A stretch of DNA of 64,000 nucleotides from Clostridium sp. (GCA_018377235.1 JAGZZT010000004.1:124001-188000), one strand, 5' to 3'; counted from the first letter of the stretch, positions 48,021 to 57,758 are shown. The notes: generated by a model from the sequence alone, not told the origin. Program-made: numbers and translations.

Positions 48021-48926
48021 TTAAATATCCTTGGGATTGTACCCGTAATTCTTCATGTAAAGATCACTGTCTCTCCACTCCCTGCGCACCTTCACCCACA
48101 GCTTCAGATTTACCTGGGTATCCATCAGGTTTCCTATCTCCATTCTGGCAGAAGTTCCAATCTTCTTGAGCATGCTGCCGCCCTTTCCGATGATGATTCC
48201 CTTGTGGGAGTCGCGCTCGCAGACAATAGTGGCTTCAATGTCAATCATGCCATTTTTCCGCTCCGTCATACGCTCGATGGTAACAGCAATTCCATGGGGA
48301 ATCTCATCGTCCAGCATACGAAGAGCCTTTTCCCGAATCAGCTCTGCCGCAATCTGGCGCATGGGCTGATCCGTCACCGTATCCTCGTCATAAAACTGGG
48401 GGCCATATGGCAGGTATTTGAAAATGCTGTCCTTCACATCCTCTACATTTATCTCCTTTAAGGCAGACACAGGGATAATTTCCGAAAAGCTGCATATATC
48501 CTTGTAGGCCGCGATAAAGGTAAGAATATCCTCTTTATTCTTAACTGTGTCAATTTTATTGATCACAAGAAGTACCGGCGTCTTCACTTTTTTCAGCTGC
48601 TCCGCAATGTGGCGCTCTCCTGCTCCAATGAAAGTGGTAGGCTCCACCAGCCAGAGGATCACATCCACCTCCTGTAAGGTGTGCTCCGCCACGCTGACCA
48701 TATATTCTCCCAGCTTGTTTTTCGCTTTGTGTATCCCCGGCGTATCCAGGAAAATAATCTGTCCTCTCTCATCTGTGTAAACTGTCTGAATCCTGTTTCT
48801 TGTGGTCTGAGGCTTATCAGAGGTGATAGCAATCTTCTGCCCGATCAGATGGTTCATTAGAGTAGATTTTCCCACATTAGGCCGCCCAATCAGTGTCACA
48901 AAGCCAGATTTAAAATTCTGCTCCAT
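48021..48926 (-). CDS. era: Ribosome-assembly GTPase Era
   Basis: Era binds 16S rRNA and checks 30S maturation. G1 GRPNVGKSTLMNHL, G2 TTRNRIQ, G3 DTPGIHKAK, G4 NKIDTV, and a C-terminal KH domain with IIGKGGSMLKKIG. Length 301 aa. ATG 48926 has AAGGAGAAAATTTAT upstream. It heads the era-recO pair and lies 22 bp after the M16 protease gene. Confidence 0.96.
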   Translation of the reverse strand: MEQNFKSGFVTLIGRPNVGKSTLMNHLIGQKIAITSDKPQTTRNRIQTVYTDERGQIIFLDTPGIHKAKNKLGEYMVSVAEHTLQEVDVILWLVEPTTFIGAGERHIAEQLKKVKTPVLLVINKIDTVKNKEDILTFIAAYKDICSFSEIIPVSALKEINVEDVKDSIFKYLPYGPQFYDEDTVTDQPMRQIAAELIREKALRMLDDEIPHGIAVTIERMTERKNGMIDIEATIVCERDSHKGIIIGKGGSMLKKIGTSARMEIGNLMDTQVNLKLWVKVRREWRDSDLYMKNYGYNPKDI

Positions 48927-48948
48927 ATAAATTTTCTCCTTTGCACGC

Positions 48949-51870
48949 TTAATTAAATAAATTTTTCACCTCACCGAACATCTCCTGGTTTTCCCGGATC
49001 TTCTCCGCATTTCCAATCACGCAGAGGCTGCCTGTATTTAGAATTTCCCGAATGATAGGAGCCAGCTGCCGAATATCCTCCTTTGTCACCTTCAGGATCT
49101 CTTCCCTCTCCTGCTTAAACATCTCATCTGTCAGGTGGGAGAAATAGGCTGCATCCGCCTTGCTTCCCTTGTAAGGCGCCAGCAGAGGAACATCCAGATC
49201 ACTGACTGTTCCAATGACATACTTTGTCATGTCTCTCTCGTCCGCATCAAATTCCTCGAGATATTTTATTACATTTTCAAATACCTGGTTGGTCTCTGCC
49301 AGGTTTGGATCCCGGTAGGATACAAAGTAGCCCTCTCCTGTCCGTCCGGCTCCGTTCATAACGCCGTAAGCGCCGCCCTTGACCCTGACATTCAGCCAAA
49401 GGTAGTCATAGCCTAAAATCACCTTCAGCGTCCGAAGCGCTCCTGTATAGGAAAGGCCTCTTCCAGCAAAGGTTCCGCATCTGGCCACATAATTGACCTG
49501 GGAGGATGTTATAAAGCCTTCATTTTTATTATTTTTCTCACAGGCAAAGGCAAATCTCTCTCCGCCTGTTTCTGGAAGTGCGTCTGTCAGAAGCTTCAGG
49601 CTCTTCTTCATTCCATCGTAGCCCTTCTCGTCCGCCGTAAAGCTGAGCGTCAGATTGTCAGCCGTAAACAGGCGTCCTGCCGTCTCTTTCAGCTTTTCTA
49701 TAAGAGTTTTCTTTCTCTCCTCAAAATTCTTCGCCAGATCCTCCAGGAACTGGTAGAAGGCGATTCCGCCAGTCACATCCCCATAGGCGGAAGAAGCTGA
49801 AAAGTAGGAGGTGGCTCTGGCCACAGCTGCAGAATGACCTGCCGAATTTAAACGCATCTGCGCCCTGGACTTTGTCTCATTGATAATTTCCAGAAGCCGC
49901 TTCTCATCGTCCAGTACAGAAGAGGTAAGAATCTCTCCCAAAATCGAGAAACCGAAATCCAGCTTTTCATAGAGTACTCTGGCTGTGCAGGCAAGCATGC
50001 CCGTAAACTGATCTGGTTCCTCCAGAGACGGATAAGACACAATACTGAAATTCACTCCGCCGCTGTTTAAGTTGATCTCGTCAGCCAGCTCCCCATAGCT
50101 GTAATGCTCTGTGCTGACAGCCCCTAAAACAGCCTTTAAAAGTCCCGCGTAGGCCATATCCTCCTGGGGAATTCTGTCTGTATTAAACAGAGCTTTTACA
50201 TAGCCGATACCTGAGGTAAAGATATTGTGGAACAGAACCTTGACTCCCTCTTCCTCACGCTCCTCCAAAATCAGCTTTTCCGGCTCTGGATCGATATCCT
50301 CTCTTTTGAGCAGAGGAATTTTTTCCAGATCCTCTCTGGGAGAAGGGGTATCCTGGTATTCCTTTAATTCCTTCGTAGCCTGGACAAGAGCGGCTCTCTG
50401 CTCCTGTGTCAGAGTCTCTCTGTAAGCAGCCAGCTTCTCCTCCAGCTTTTTATCCTCCTCGGCAGTCATGTTTTTCTTCGGACTTACTAAAATAACGGCA
50501 GTGGAAGGATTGTCAAGCAGCCAGGTCTGGATCAGATCTTCAAAATAGCCCTCGTCTATACTTCTCTTCAAGAAGGCGAAGGCCTCCTCGTACTCCAGGT
50601 AGAGCAGCGGATCCCCCTCATACAGCCAGCTGTCCAGACACTGAAGACCATACATCAGTCCCTTGGGGAAGGAGCCGAAATCTGCCTCTCTGCTGCGGAA
50701 TTCGTAATAATTAACAGCAGCCAGAAGGCTCTTCTTATTCAGACCCTGATCTGCCAGTCTGCGCAGTGTTCCCTGTACCACTGCCAGAAATTCTCCCTTC
50801 TGCTCCCGGTTGGCGTCCTTGGCAATCACAGAGAAATACGGCTGTAAAATTCCATTTTCATAACCGCCCAGAATATCCTGACCAATACCTGCATTTAAAA
50901 GCTCCACTTTAAGAGGCGCTCCCGGCGCATCAATCAGCACATACTCCAGTACCTGAAACGCCAGATAGTGAATAGGGTTTAACGGCTCTCCCACCACGCT
51001 GCTGACAGACAGATAGGTGGAATTTTCCTCTGACTCCGACTCTGTGATAGGGTAGAAAATCTCTCTCTCCTTCGGCGCATCAAAAGCCTTCTGGCTGCGG
51101 ATCCTGGAATCTTTTTCCAGCCTGTCATACCTGGACAGATATTCTCTGTCCAGCCAGTCCAGCTTCTCCGCCATATCCATATCACCGTACAGATAGATAT
51201 AGCTGTTGGACGGGTGGTAGTAGGTTCTGTGAAAATTCAGGAAATCCTCATAGGACAGCTTTGGAATTACTGCCGGATCTCCGCCGGATTCGCAGCCATA
51301 GCAGGTATCTGGGTAGAGGACATTTCTGGTGTAACGGTCCAGCACGCTCTCAGGAGAGGAAAAAGCGCCCTTCATCTCATTGTAAACCACGCCGTTCAAG
51401 GTGACAGGGCTGTCCTCCGACTCCATCTCATAGTGCCATCCCTCCTGTCGGAAAATCTTTTCCTCTTTATAGATATTCGGATGAAGCACCGCGTCCATGT
51501 AGACGTCCATCAGGTTCTGGAAATCCTTCTCATTGCAGCTGGCCACCGGGTATACCGTTTTATCCGGATAGGTCATGGCATTTAAAAAGGTGTTTAAAGA
51601 ACCCTTCACCAGCTCTACAAAGGGATCTTTCACCGGGAATTTCTCAGAGCCGCACAGCACGCTGTGCTCTAAAATGTGGGCAACTCCTGTGCTGTCTGAC
51701 GGCGGCGTGCGGAAGCCAATACAGAACACCTTGTTCTCATCGTCGTTGGACAGCAGAAAAATTCTTGCTCCTGTTTTCTTATGCTCCAGAATATATCCCC
51801 TGGAATGAAGCTCCTCTACATACCTCTCTTCCTTCAGGCTGTAGGACTCCAGATCTGTGATTTGTCTCAT
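48949..51870 (-). CDS. M16C-family zinc metalloprotease (PreP-like)
   Basis: The 973-residue protein has four M16 half-barrels joined in one chain. The inverted zinc motif HILEHSVLCGS (HxxEH) lies near residue 65, with the distal glutamate in VVYNEMKGAFSSPESVLDRY. The central M16C-associated domain is present and the C-terminal half lacks the zinc motif, as expected. The plant and mitochondrial homologues degrade presequences; bacterial ones digest small peptides in the cytosol. No signal peptide is seen, supporting a cytosolic place. ATG 51870 follows AGAGGGAGATCAT. Confidence 0.9.
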   Translation of the reverse strand: MRQITDLESYSLKEERYVEELHSRGYILEHKKTGARIFLLSNDDENKVFCIGFRTPPSDSTGVAHILEHSVLCGSEKFPVKDPFVELVKGSLNTFLNAMTYPDKTVYPVASCNEKDFQNLMDVYMDAVLHPNIYKEEKIFRQEGWHYEMESEDSPVTLNGVVYNEMKGAFSSPESVLDRYTRNVLYPDTCYGCESGGDPAVIPKLSYEDFLNFHRTYYHPSNSYIYLYGDMDMAEKLDWLDREYLSRYDRLEKDSRIRSQKAFDAPKEREIFYPITESESEENSTYLSVSSVVGEPLNPIHYLAFQVLEYVLIDAPGAPLKVELLNAGIGQDILGGYENGILQPYFSVIAKDANREQKGEFLAVVQGTLRRLADQGLNKKSLLAAVNYYEFRSREADFGSFPKGLMYGLQCLDSWLYEGDPLLYLEYEEAFAFLKRSIDEGYFEDLIQTWLLDNPSTAVILVSPKKNMTAEEDKKLEEKLAAYRETLTQEQRAALVQATKELKEYQDTPSPREDLEKIPLLKREDIDPEPEKLILEEREEEGVKVLFHNIFTSGIGYVKALFNTDRIPQEDMAYAGLLKAVLGAVSTEHYSYGELADEINLNSGGVNFSIVSYPSLEEPDQFTGMLACTARVLYEKLDFGFSILGEILTSSVLDDEKRLLEIINETKSRAQMRLNSAGHSAAVARATSYFSASSAYGDVTGGIAFYQFLEDLAKNFEERKKTLIEKLKETAGRLFTADNLTLSFTADEKGYDGMKKSLKLLTDALPETGGERFAFACEKNNKNEGFITSSQVNYVARCGTFAGRGLSYTGALRTLKVILGYDYLWLNVRVKGGAYGVMNGAGRTGEGYFVSYRDPNLAETNQVFENVIKYLEEFDADERDMTKYVIGTVSDLDVPLLAPYKGSKADAAYFSHLTDEMFKQEREEILKVTKEDIRQLAPIIREILNTGSLCVIGNAEKIRENQEMFGEVKNLFN

Positions 51871-51925
51871 ATGATCTCCCTCTTCTTTCTCGAATTTTTT
51901 CTTGAAATAGCCAGTGTAATAGTCT

Positions 51926-51975
51926 AAGACAGAATCGGAAGGGCTGACGACAGGCTGCGCTTTCGATTCTGTCTT
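51926..51975. terminator. Hairpin between M16C and ydcF genes
   Basis: AAGACAGAATCG (51926-51937) pairs perfectly with CGATTCTGTCTT (51964-51975). It lies just past the ydcF stop; a T run is lacking on that strand, so termination is likely but weak. Confidence 0.5.
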
Positions 51976-51990
51976 GGGGCTTTCTAATAC

Positions 51991-52818
51991 TTATATATTT
52001 CCCATAAATTTATCTTTTAATATAGCGAAACATTCCCGAATCCACAGATGCGGCGCCAGGCCGATATCTGTGGGAGCGGCAATGCCGTATACGTTTTTCA
52101 CTCCCTGCTTTCTGGCAATGGCCTTAGCCCGGAACAGATGAAAATCGCTGGTCAGGATTCCAATGTGGATAGAATCCAGCTGATCTCCCGGCGAGTAGGC
52201 GTTCTGGGCCACTTCTCCGAAAATCTGGCGGAATACACTGTCCTTCCAGTTTTCCTGTTTCCGAATGACCTCCAGGCTGTACTGAATATTTTCCACTGTG
52301 TTTGTGGAGCGCGTCTCCAGCAGCAGCTGATTTTCCGGAACTCCGTTAAAGCGCAGATATTCATACATAGCCTGGGCTTCCGAAATCTCCTCATCCTCCC
52401 CTTTTCCCCCTGAGAGAACTAGAAAGGTGTTGGGATTTCTCTCTGCATACTCAATAGCCTGATCCAGACGTTTTCTCAGAGTGCGGCTGGGCTCTCTGCC
52501 ATCCACCTTAGCTCCCAGGACAATTACATAATCCATACTGTTCTTTGTAGCCGTCAAAATTCCACTCCCTATAAGAGCAATGACTGCCAGCAGAACCGTC
52601 AGAACTGCGCCTGCCGCTGTCACAGCGGCTACGGCTGCCCAGACAGGAATCTGTTCTCTGTGTCCCGCATAATAGCGGCGTCCCAAAGCAAACATTCCCA
52701 GGAGAGCGGCGCACAATGGCCAGAACAGAGAAAATGAAATGGAAAATCCTATAGACGCCACCAGAGCCCCATAGTAGAGCAGGCACAGTGCTGCCGCTGC
52801 CTCCAGTATCCAGTTCAT
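51991..52818 (-). CDS. YdcF/SanA-like membrane protein (DUF218)
   Basis: Three N-terminal membrane segments (residues about 5-30, 33-45 and 58-85) precede a DUF218 domain: DYVIVLGAKVDGREPSRTLR, NTFLVLSGGKGEDEEISEAQ, LLLETRSTNTVENIQYSLEV, GILTSDFHLFRAKAIARKQG. ElyC and SanA, of this family, affect envelope assembly in E. coli; the biochemical activity is unsettled. ATG 52818 has GGAAGGAGGAAAAAT upstream; length 275 aa. Confidence 0.85.
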   Translation of the reverse strand: MNWILEAAAALCLLYYGALVASIGFSISFSLFWPLCAALLGMFALGRRYYAGHREQIPVWAAVAAVTAAGAVLTVLLAVIALIGSGILTATKNSMDYVIVLGAKVDGREPSRTLRKRLDQAIEYAERNPNTFLVLSGGKGEDEEISEAQAMYEYLRFNGVPENQLLLETRSTNTVENIQYSLEVIRKQENWKDSVFRQIFGEVAQNAYSPGDQLDSIHIGILTSDFHLFRAKAIARKQGVKNVYGIAAPTDIGLAPHLWIRECFAILKDKFMGNI

Positions 52819-52838
52819 ATTTTTCCTCCTTCCCGTGA

Positions 52839-52885
52839 GCTAAAAGGGGGTGCAAAATCAGCATCTCTGCTCTTTCGCATCCCCC
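52839..52885 (-). terminator. Terminator after the U32 gene
   Basis: On the minus strand GGGGGATGC (52877-52885) pairs with GCACCCCC (52846-52853), followed by TTTTAGC. Confidence 0.7.
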
Positions 52886-52913
52886 GTTCCACTCTAAGAG
52901 CCCTGCAGACCGT

Positions 52914-54173
52914 CTAGCGTTCAGCCTGCCCCGCCTCTTTCTCCTCATTCTGTTCGCTTCTTCTTAAAATATCATAGGTCTCCGGCACTTCAGACAGTAT
53001 CACCTTAAGAATCTGCTTCGGGTGGGGAGCGCTTTCCATCTGCTCTCCCTCCTCATTCCTGATCTCTTTTACTGTGACGGCCAGGTTTCTTCCATCCGGC
53101 TTCATAATCTCAATGGTTTCTCCCACTGTAAACTTATTTTTCTGCTCCATCTGGAAGCTTCCATCCTCAAAAACAGTCTCCACTGTACCAATATAGGTAT
53201 AATTCTTCACATAGGTGTTGCTGTCATAAATCTGAGTAGTAGAATCCGGCTTATGAAAATAGAAGCCTGTGGTAAATTCACGATAGGTACACTTTCCAAT
53301 CTCTGCCTTATACCACTCCATATTGGCTCTGTATTTTTCCGGACTCTCCAGATAGTCGTCAATAGCCTTTCGATAGGTTCTGGCCACCGTGGCCACATAA
53401 AGAGCCGTTTTCATGCGTCCTTCGATCTTAAAGCTGTCGATTCCAGCCTCAATCATCTCCGGAATATGTTCAATCATGCACAAATCCTTGGAGTTAAAAA
53501 TGTAGGTTCCCCGCTCGTTCTCATAGACTGGCATATACTCGCCTGGCCTTGTCTCCTCCACCACAGAATACTTCCAGCGGCATGGGTGGGTGCAGGCGCC
53601 CTGGTTGGCGTCTCTTCCTACAAAATAATTGCTGAGAAGGCAGCGTCCGGAATAGGAAATACACATGGCTCCGTGAATAAAGCTTTCAATCTCCATATCC
53701 TCCGGAATCCTGTCCCTGATTTCTTTAATCTCCTTTAAGGACAGCTCCCTGGCCGTCACCACGCGCCTGGCTCCCTGGCTGTACCAGAACAGAAAGGTTC
53801 CGTAGTTGGTATTGTTAGCCTGAGTGCTCACATGAAGCTCCATGTCCGGCAGAACCTTTCTGGCAATGGCAAATACGCCTGGATCTGAGATGATCAGCGC
53901 ATCAGGCCTGACTTCTCTCATCTCCTCGAAGTACTCCTCCACTCCTGGCAGATCCTCATTATGAGCTAAAATATTGGCGGTCACATACACCTTTACCCCT
54001 CTCTCGTGGGCAAAGGCAATTCCCTCCTTCATATCTTCTTTTGTGAAGTTTTTCGCTTTTGCCCGAAGTCCGAAGGCCTCTCCTCCAATGTATACTGCAT
54101 CCGCTCCGTAAATGACGGCAGTTTTCAGCACATCCAGACTTCCGGCTGGGATTAAAAGCTCCAGTTCTCTCAT
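52914..54173 (-). CDS. U32-family tRNA hydroxylation protein (TrhP-like)
   Basis: Peptidase-U32 homologues such as TrhP and Bacillus YrrN/YrrO are required for prephenate-dependent 5-hydroxylation of wobble uridine in tRNA. Signature motifs: LLIPAGSLDVLKTAVIYGAD, ADAVYIGG, the U32 motif ESFIHGAMCISYSGRCLLSN, and the cysteine region NQGACTHPCRWKY (Fe-S candidate). Length 419 aa. It lies 20 bp after trmR, which methylates the hydroxyuridine product; the order matches Bacillus yrrM-yrrN/O. Only one U32 gene is seen here where Bacillus has two. Confidence 0.9.
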   Translation of the reverse strand: MRELELLIPAGSLDVLKTAVIYGADAVYIGGEAFGLRAKAKNFTKEDMKEGIAFAHERGVKVYVTANILAHNEDLPGVEEYFEEMREVRPDALIISDPGVFAIARKVLPDMELHVSTQANNTNYGTFLFWYSQGARRVVTARELSLKEIKEIRDRIPEDMEIESFIHGAMCISYSGRCLLSNYFVGRDANQGACTHPCRWKYSVVEETRPGEYMPVYENERGTYIFNSKDLCMIEHIPEMIEAGIDSFKIEGRMKTALYVATVARTYRKAIDDYLESPEKYRANMEWYKAEIGKCTYREFTTGFYFHKPDSTTQIYDSNTYVKNYTYIGTVETVFEDGSFQMEQKNKFTVGETIEIMKPDGRNLAVTVKEIRNEEGEQMESAPHPKQILKVILSEVPETYDILRRSEQNEEKEAGQAER

Positions 54174-54193
54174 CTATCTCTTCCTCTGTTCTA

Positions 54194-54865
54194 TTATTCT
54201 GCTGCGTTCTTCCGGCTGGAGGCGGACTTTTTTACACTGATTGTCACCCCGTCCCCAATGGGAAGCACGGAAGTTTCCAGTTCCTCCATGTGGGTCAGCG
54301 TATAGAGATACTCCCTCATCCTGCTGTGGATGGTGCGGTTCCTGCGCTCCACCGCATACCGTGATTCAATCAAATCACCGTCCTGCAGCACATTGTCAGA
54401 AATCAGCACTCCCCCCTCCGGCATCAGATGAAGAAGCATGGGAAGCCAGTGAAGATATTGTCCCTTAGCCGCGTCCATAAAGATAAAATCCCAGCTTCCA
54501 GAAAGACCCGCTAATATCTCCTCCGCATCCCCTTCAAGCAGGGTGATCCTGTCCTCCATTCCAGCCCGCTGGAAATTTTCCCTCGCAACTGGCAGGCGCT
54601 TCTCGTATTTTTCTATGGTAGTAATATGACAGTCTTCAGGCATTGCCCGCCCCATTAAAAGGGCAGAATAGCCCACTGCCGTTCCCACCTCCAGAATCGC
54701 TCTGGGCTGCTTTAAAGCCACCAGCGTTTTTAAGAGAGCTCCAGTCTCTTTTCTGATAATCGGGACAAAATCTCTCACTGCCTCCGCCTCAATCGTATCT
54801 AAAAGCTCTCCATTTCCCTGATCCAGAGAATGAAGGTAGGAGGTCAGTCTCTCATTTACAATCAT
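54194..54865 (-). CDS. trmR: tRNA 5-hydroxyuridine methyltransferase
   Basis: The SAM-dependent O-methyltransferase of the YrrM/TrmR type converts 5-hydroxyuridine to 5-methoxyuridine at tRNA position 34. Motif I ILEVGTAVGYSALLMGRAMP; acidic residue in ITTIEKYEKR; metal-binding FIFMDAAKGQYLHW and LISDNVLQDG. Length 223 aa. ATG 54865 overlaps the stop of the MltG-like gene. It is coupled to the U32 hydroxylation gene downstream, so both steps of mo5U formation are encoded together. Confidence 0.9.
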   Translation of the reverse strand: MIVNERLTSYLHSLDQGNGELLDTIEAEAVRDFVPIIRKETGALLKTLVALKQPRAILEVGTAVGYSALLMGRAMPEDCHITTIEKYEKRLPVARENFQRAGMEDRITLLEGDAEEILAGLSGSWDFIFMDAAKGQYLHWLPMLLHLMPEGGVLISDNVLQDGDLIESRYAVERRNRTIHSRMREYLYTLTHMEELETSVLPIGDGVTISVKKSASSRKNAAE

Positions 54866-55269
54866 TCTTCCTCCTTTTTATCCTCATCAGAAACTCCCGG
54901 ATTGTCATCCAGCATCTGAAGCATATCCATAGAGGTCTGAGCAGTGCTGAAGGTGTAGGTTCCCGGATGGATCTCGTACTCATAAAGGGAAGCTTCTATG
55001 GCAAACACATACTCATTGGGAATCAGGCCCTCATCCTTTAAAAGTTTTCCTGCCTCCATGGCCGACATTCCCTTCTCCACTGTCACCTGCCTTGACACTC
55101 CCTCTCCCTGGGCCATGGGCGCAGGAGCAAAGATCTCATGGCCGAAGCTGTAGCCTCTTGTCACACCCTCATACATGAGAATGCAGACAAGAGCCAGCAG
55201 AATCAGCTTCAGGGAGATATTTATAATTCCTCCCGTCACCCGGTTAATTTCCCTCGTTCTACGGCTCAT
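54862..55269 (-). CDS. MltG/YceG-like membrane protein lacking the catalytic domain
   Basis: The 135-residue protein has a basic N terminus, one membrane helix (IINISLKLILLALVCILMYE) and a short extracellular LysM-like part (VTVEKGMSAMEAGKLLKDEG, YEIHPGTYTFS) that matches the substrate-entry region of MltG. It ends before the lytic transglycosylase domain of about 200 residues. In Bacillus the full-length yrrL sits at this place before yrrM. The product may regulate or have replaced MltG; truncation at the window level is excluded because both ends are inside. Confidence 0.75.
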   Translation of the reverse strand: MSRRTREINRVTGGIINISLKLILLALVCILMYEGVTRGYSFGHEIFAPAPMAQGEGVSRQVTVEKGMSAMEAGKLLKDEGLIPNEYVFAIEASLYEYEIHPGTYTFSTAQTSMDMLQMLDDNPGVSDEDKKEEE

Positions 55270-55317
55270 ATCTCAATTCCTCGCAGTCTCTCCTTCGCTG
55301 TCTCTCATCTCCTGGAG

Positions 55318-56985
55318 CTATACCTCCATGATAATCGGAAGAATCATCGGATTTCTCTTCATTCTCTTCCACAGGAAATCGCTTAAGCTGTCGCGGATAA
55401 TGTTCTTAATTTTTCCCCAGTCGCTGACATGGCGCTTTAAGCAGTCCTGAACTGCAGCGTCCACAATGGCCTGTGCCTCATCCATCAGATCTTCAGACTC
55501 TCTCACATACACAAAGCCTCTGGACACAATATCAGGTCCTGCAAGCAGCTGATTACTGTATTTTTCAAGGGTGAGCACTACTACAATAATACCGTTCTGA
55601 GCCAGATTCTGGCGGTCTCTGAGGACAATATTTCCCACATCGCCGATCCCCAGTCCATCTACCAGAATACCGCCTGACTGAACGTGATCCACTGTCTTAT
55701 ATCCCTCTTCCCCGATCTCTATCACATCGCCGGAGGACATGACAATCACATTCTCCTTAGGGATTCCCATGGACTCAGCTAATTTTTTCTGAGCCATCAG
55801 GTGGCGGTATTCGCCGTGAACCGGAATGGCATATTTAGGACGCACCAGGGAATAGATAAGCTTAATTTCCTCCTGGCAGGCATGACCGGAAACGTGAGTA
55901 TCCTGGTTAATCACCTCGGCTCCCTTCATGGACAGCTCGTTGATCACTCTGGAAACTGCCTTCTCATTGCCCGGAATCGGGGTGGAGCTTAAAATCACCA
56001 CATCGCCCGGCATAATAGACACCTTTCTGTGAAGGCTTGCCGCCATTCTTGAAAGAGCTGCCATAGACTCGCCCTGGCTTCCTGTAGTAATGAGAACAGT
56101 GTCCTCCGGCCTGTAGTTTTTCAGATTTTCAATGTCGATCAGAGTGCCTTCCGGAATGTCTATATAGCCCAGCTCACTGGCTGTTCCGATGACATTTACC
56201 ATGCTGCGGCCCTCGATGACCACCTTTCTGCCATACTTACAGGCAGAACTGATAATCTGCTGCACGCGATCCACGTTAGAGGCGAAGGTAGCCACGATAA
56301 TCCGGTTATTCTGATGCTCTGAAAAAATCGCATCGAAAGTCTTTCCCACCGTTCTCTCCGACATGGTAAATCCGGGACGGATGGCATTGGTACTGTCGCA
56401 CATCAGAGCCAGAACACCTTTTTTGCCAAGCTCTGCAAACCGCTGCAGATCAGCCGGCTCGCCGAATACAGGGGTGTAATCGATCTTAAAGTCTCCCGTG
56501 TGGACAATGATGCCTGCCGGTGTAAAAATCGCAAGAGCGGAAGCGTCCACAATACTGTGGTTCGTCTTCACAAACTCCACTCTGAAGCAGCCCAGGTTAA
56601 TGGACTGGCCGTGCTTCACCACCTTTCTCTTGATGGTGCGCAGCATATTGTGTTCCTTCAGTTTGTGCTCGATCAGTCCGATGGTCAGCTTTGTGCCGTA
56701 TACCGGCGCAGGAACATCCTTCAGCACATAGGGCAGAGCGCCGATGTGATCCTCATGTCCGTGGGTAATCACAAAGCCCTTTACTTTGTCAATATTATTT
56801 TTCAGATAGGTGACATCCGGAATGACCAGATCGATTCCCAGCATGTCATCGCTGGGAAAAGCCAGTCCGCAATCCACCACAATAATACTGTCCTCATACT
56901 CAAAGGCTGTCATATTCATGCCGATCTGTTCCAGGCCTCCGAGAGGAATAATTTTTACCTTATTATTTTTTGTATCCTTTTTCAA
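55318..56985 (-). CDS. rnj: Ribonuclease J
   Basis: RNase J is a 5'-3' exonuclease and endonuclease of mRNA decay and rRNA maturation. Metallo-beta-lactamase motifs: VVDCGLAFP, THGHEDHIGALPYV, HTGDFKID, CDSTNA. Beta-CASP region: VATFASNVDRVQQIISSACK, with HVSGHACQEE and VHGEYRH downstream. Length 555 aa. ATG 56985 lacks a strong ribosome binding site (GGAGGTGCGATTT lies just upstream and fits). It lies 21 bp after the DUF1292 gene. Confidence 0.95.
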   Translation of the reverse strand: MKKDTKNNKVKIIPLGGLEQIGMNMTAFEYEDSIIVVDCGLAFPSDDMLGIDLVIPDVTYLKNNIDKVKGFVITHGHEDHIGALPYVLKDVPAPVYGTKLTIGLIEHKLKEHNMLRTIKRKVVKHGQSINLGCFRVEFVKTNHSIVDASALAIFTPAGIIVHTGDFKIDYTPVFGEPADLQRFAELGKKGVLALMCDSTNAIRPGFTMSERTVGKTFDAIFSEHQNNRIIVATFASNVDRVQQIISSACKYGRKVVIEGRSMVNVIGTASELGYIDIPEGTLIDIENLKNYRPEDTVLITTGSQGESMAALSRMAASLHRKVSIMPGDVVILSSTPIPGNEKAVSRVINELSMKGAEVINQDTHVSGHACQEEIKLIYSLVRPKYAIPVHGEYRHLMAQKKLAESMGIPKENVIVMSSGDVIEIGEEGYKTVDHVQSGGILVDGLGIGDVGNIVLRDRQNLAQNGIIVVVLTLEKYSNQLLAGPDIVSRGFVYVRESEDLMDEAQAIVDAAVQDCLKRHVSDWGKIKNIIRDSLSDFLWKRMKRNPMILPIIMEV

Positions 56986-57006
56986 ATAAATCGCACCTCC
57001 GATATC

Positions 57007-57300
57007 TTATTCTATCTCAATCCCCATATCGCCCATCAGCTCATTGAAAATTCTGGAGAGGTAATCAAGCTCGCCGTCCTCCTCTACAAATTCATATACT
57101 GCCTCTGAGTCCTCTGGTTTTGATATATCCTTAAGAAGGTAGCATTCGCCGTCCCCCTCTTTAGAATCTGTTACTAGAAGAAAATTTTCCCCATTTAACT
57201 TCGTCTCTTCGAGAACATAAAAGTCAACCGGCTCGCCGTCCTCAGACTGAAGCGTAATCTTATTTTCCATTTCATCTATTTTATCAAACATATCGCTCAT
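57007..57300 (-). CDS. DUF1292 protein (YrzB-like)
   Basis: A small acidic protein of 97 residues with the family core ITLQSEDGEPVDFYVLEETK and YLLKDISKPEDSEAVYEFVE. Its function is unknown in all species, but it is nearly always found after ireB and ruvX, as here. ATG 57300 has ACAGGAGACAAAAT upstream. Confidence 0.88.
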   Translation of the reverse strand: MSDMFDKIDEMENKITLQSEDGEPVDFYVLEETKLNGENFLLVTDSKEGDGECYLLKDISKPEDSEAVYEFVEEDGELDYLSRIFNELMGDMGIEIE

Positions 57301-57335
57301 ATTTTGTCTCCTGTCTGCTGTTTTCTATCCTTTTT

Positions 57336-57758
57336 CTAATTTTTGCGGGAATCCAGGTATCCCTGCAGAATCAAAACGGCGGCTATCTTATCCACCACTG
57401 CTTTTCTGTTCTCCCTGCGGACGCCGCTTTCTATAAGCACCCTCTCAGCAGCTACAGTCGTCAGACGCTCGTCCCAGAGAATCACCGGTTTCCCTGTCCG
57501 GCGCTCCAGCATAGCTTTAAACTCCTCCGTCTTTTCTGCTCTCTCTCCCACTGTATTGTTCATATTTTTAGGATAACCTAAAACAATCTCTTCAATCTCA
57601 TATTCTTTAATCAGTTCCTCGATTCTGGCACAGGTCTGACGCAGCTTATTTTCATCCTTGCGCACTATGGTCTCCACGCCCTGGGCTGTCACTCCCAGCG
57701 GATCACTGACCGCCACTCCTGTGGTTTTAGAACCGAAATCAAGTCCCATTATTCTCAT
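57336..57758 (-). CDS. ruvX: RuvX/YqgF RNase H-like nuclease
   Basis: The 140-residue RNase H-fold protein shows IMGLDFGSKTTGVAVSDPLG (first catalytic Asp), EIVLGYPKNMNNTVGERAEK (Glu region) and ILWDERLTTVAAERVLIESG, ending in KAVVDKIAAVLILQGYLDSR (last Asp). It was named a putative Holliday-junction resolvase, while E. coli YqgF is implicated in 16S rRNA maturation. It lies between ireB and DUF1292 in the conserved order. Confidence 0.93.
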   Translation of the reverse strand: MRIMGLDFGSKTTGVAVSDPLGVTAQGVETIVRKDENKLRQTCARIEELIKEYEIEEIVLGYPKNMNNTVGERAEKTEEFKAMLERRTGKPVILWDERLTTVAAERVLIESGVRRENRKAVVDKIAAVLILQGYLDSRKN

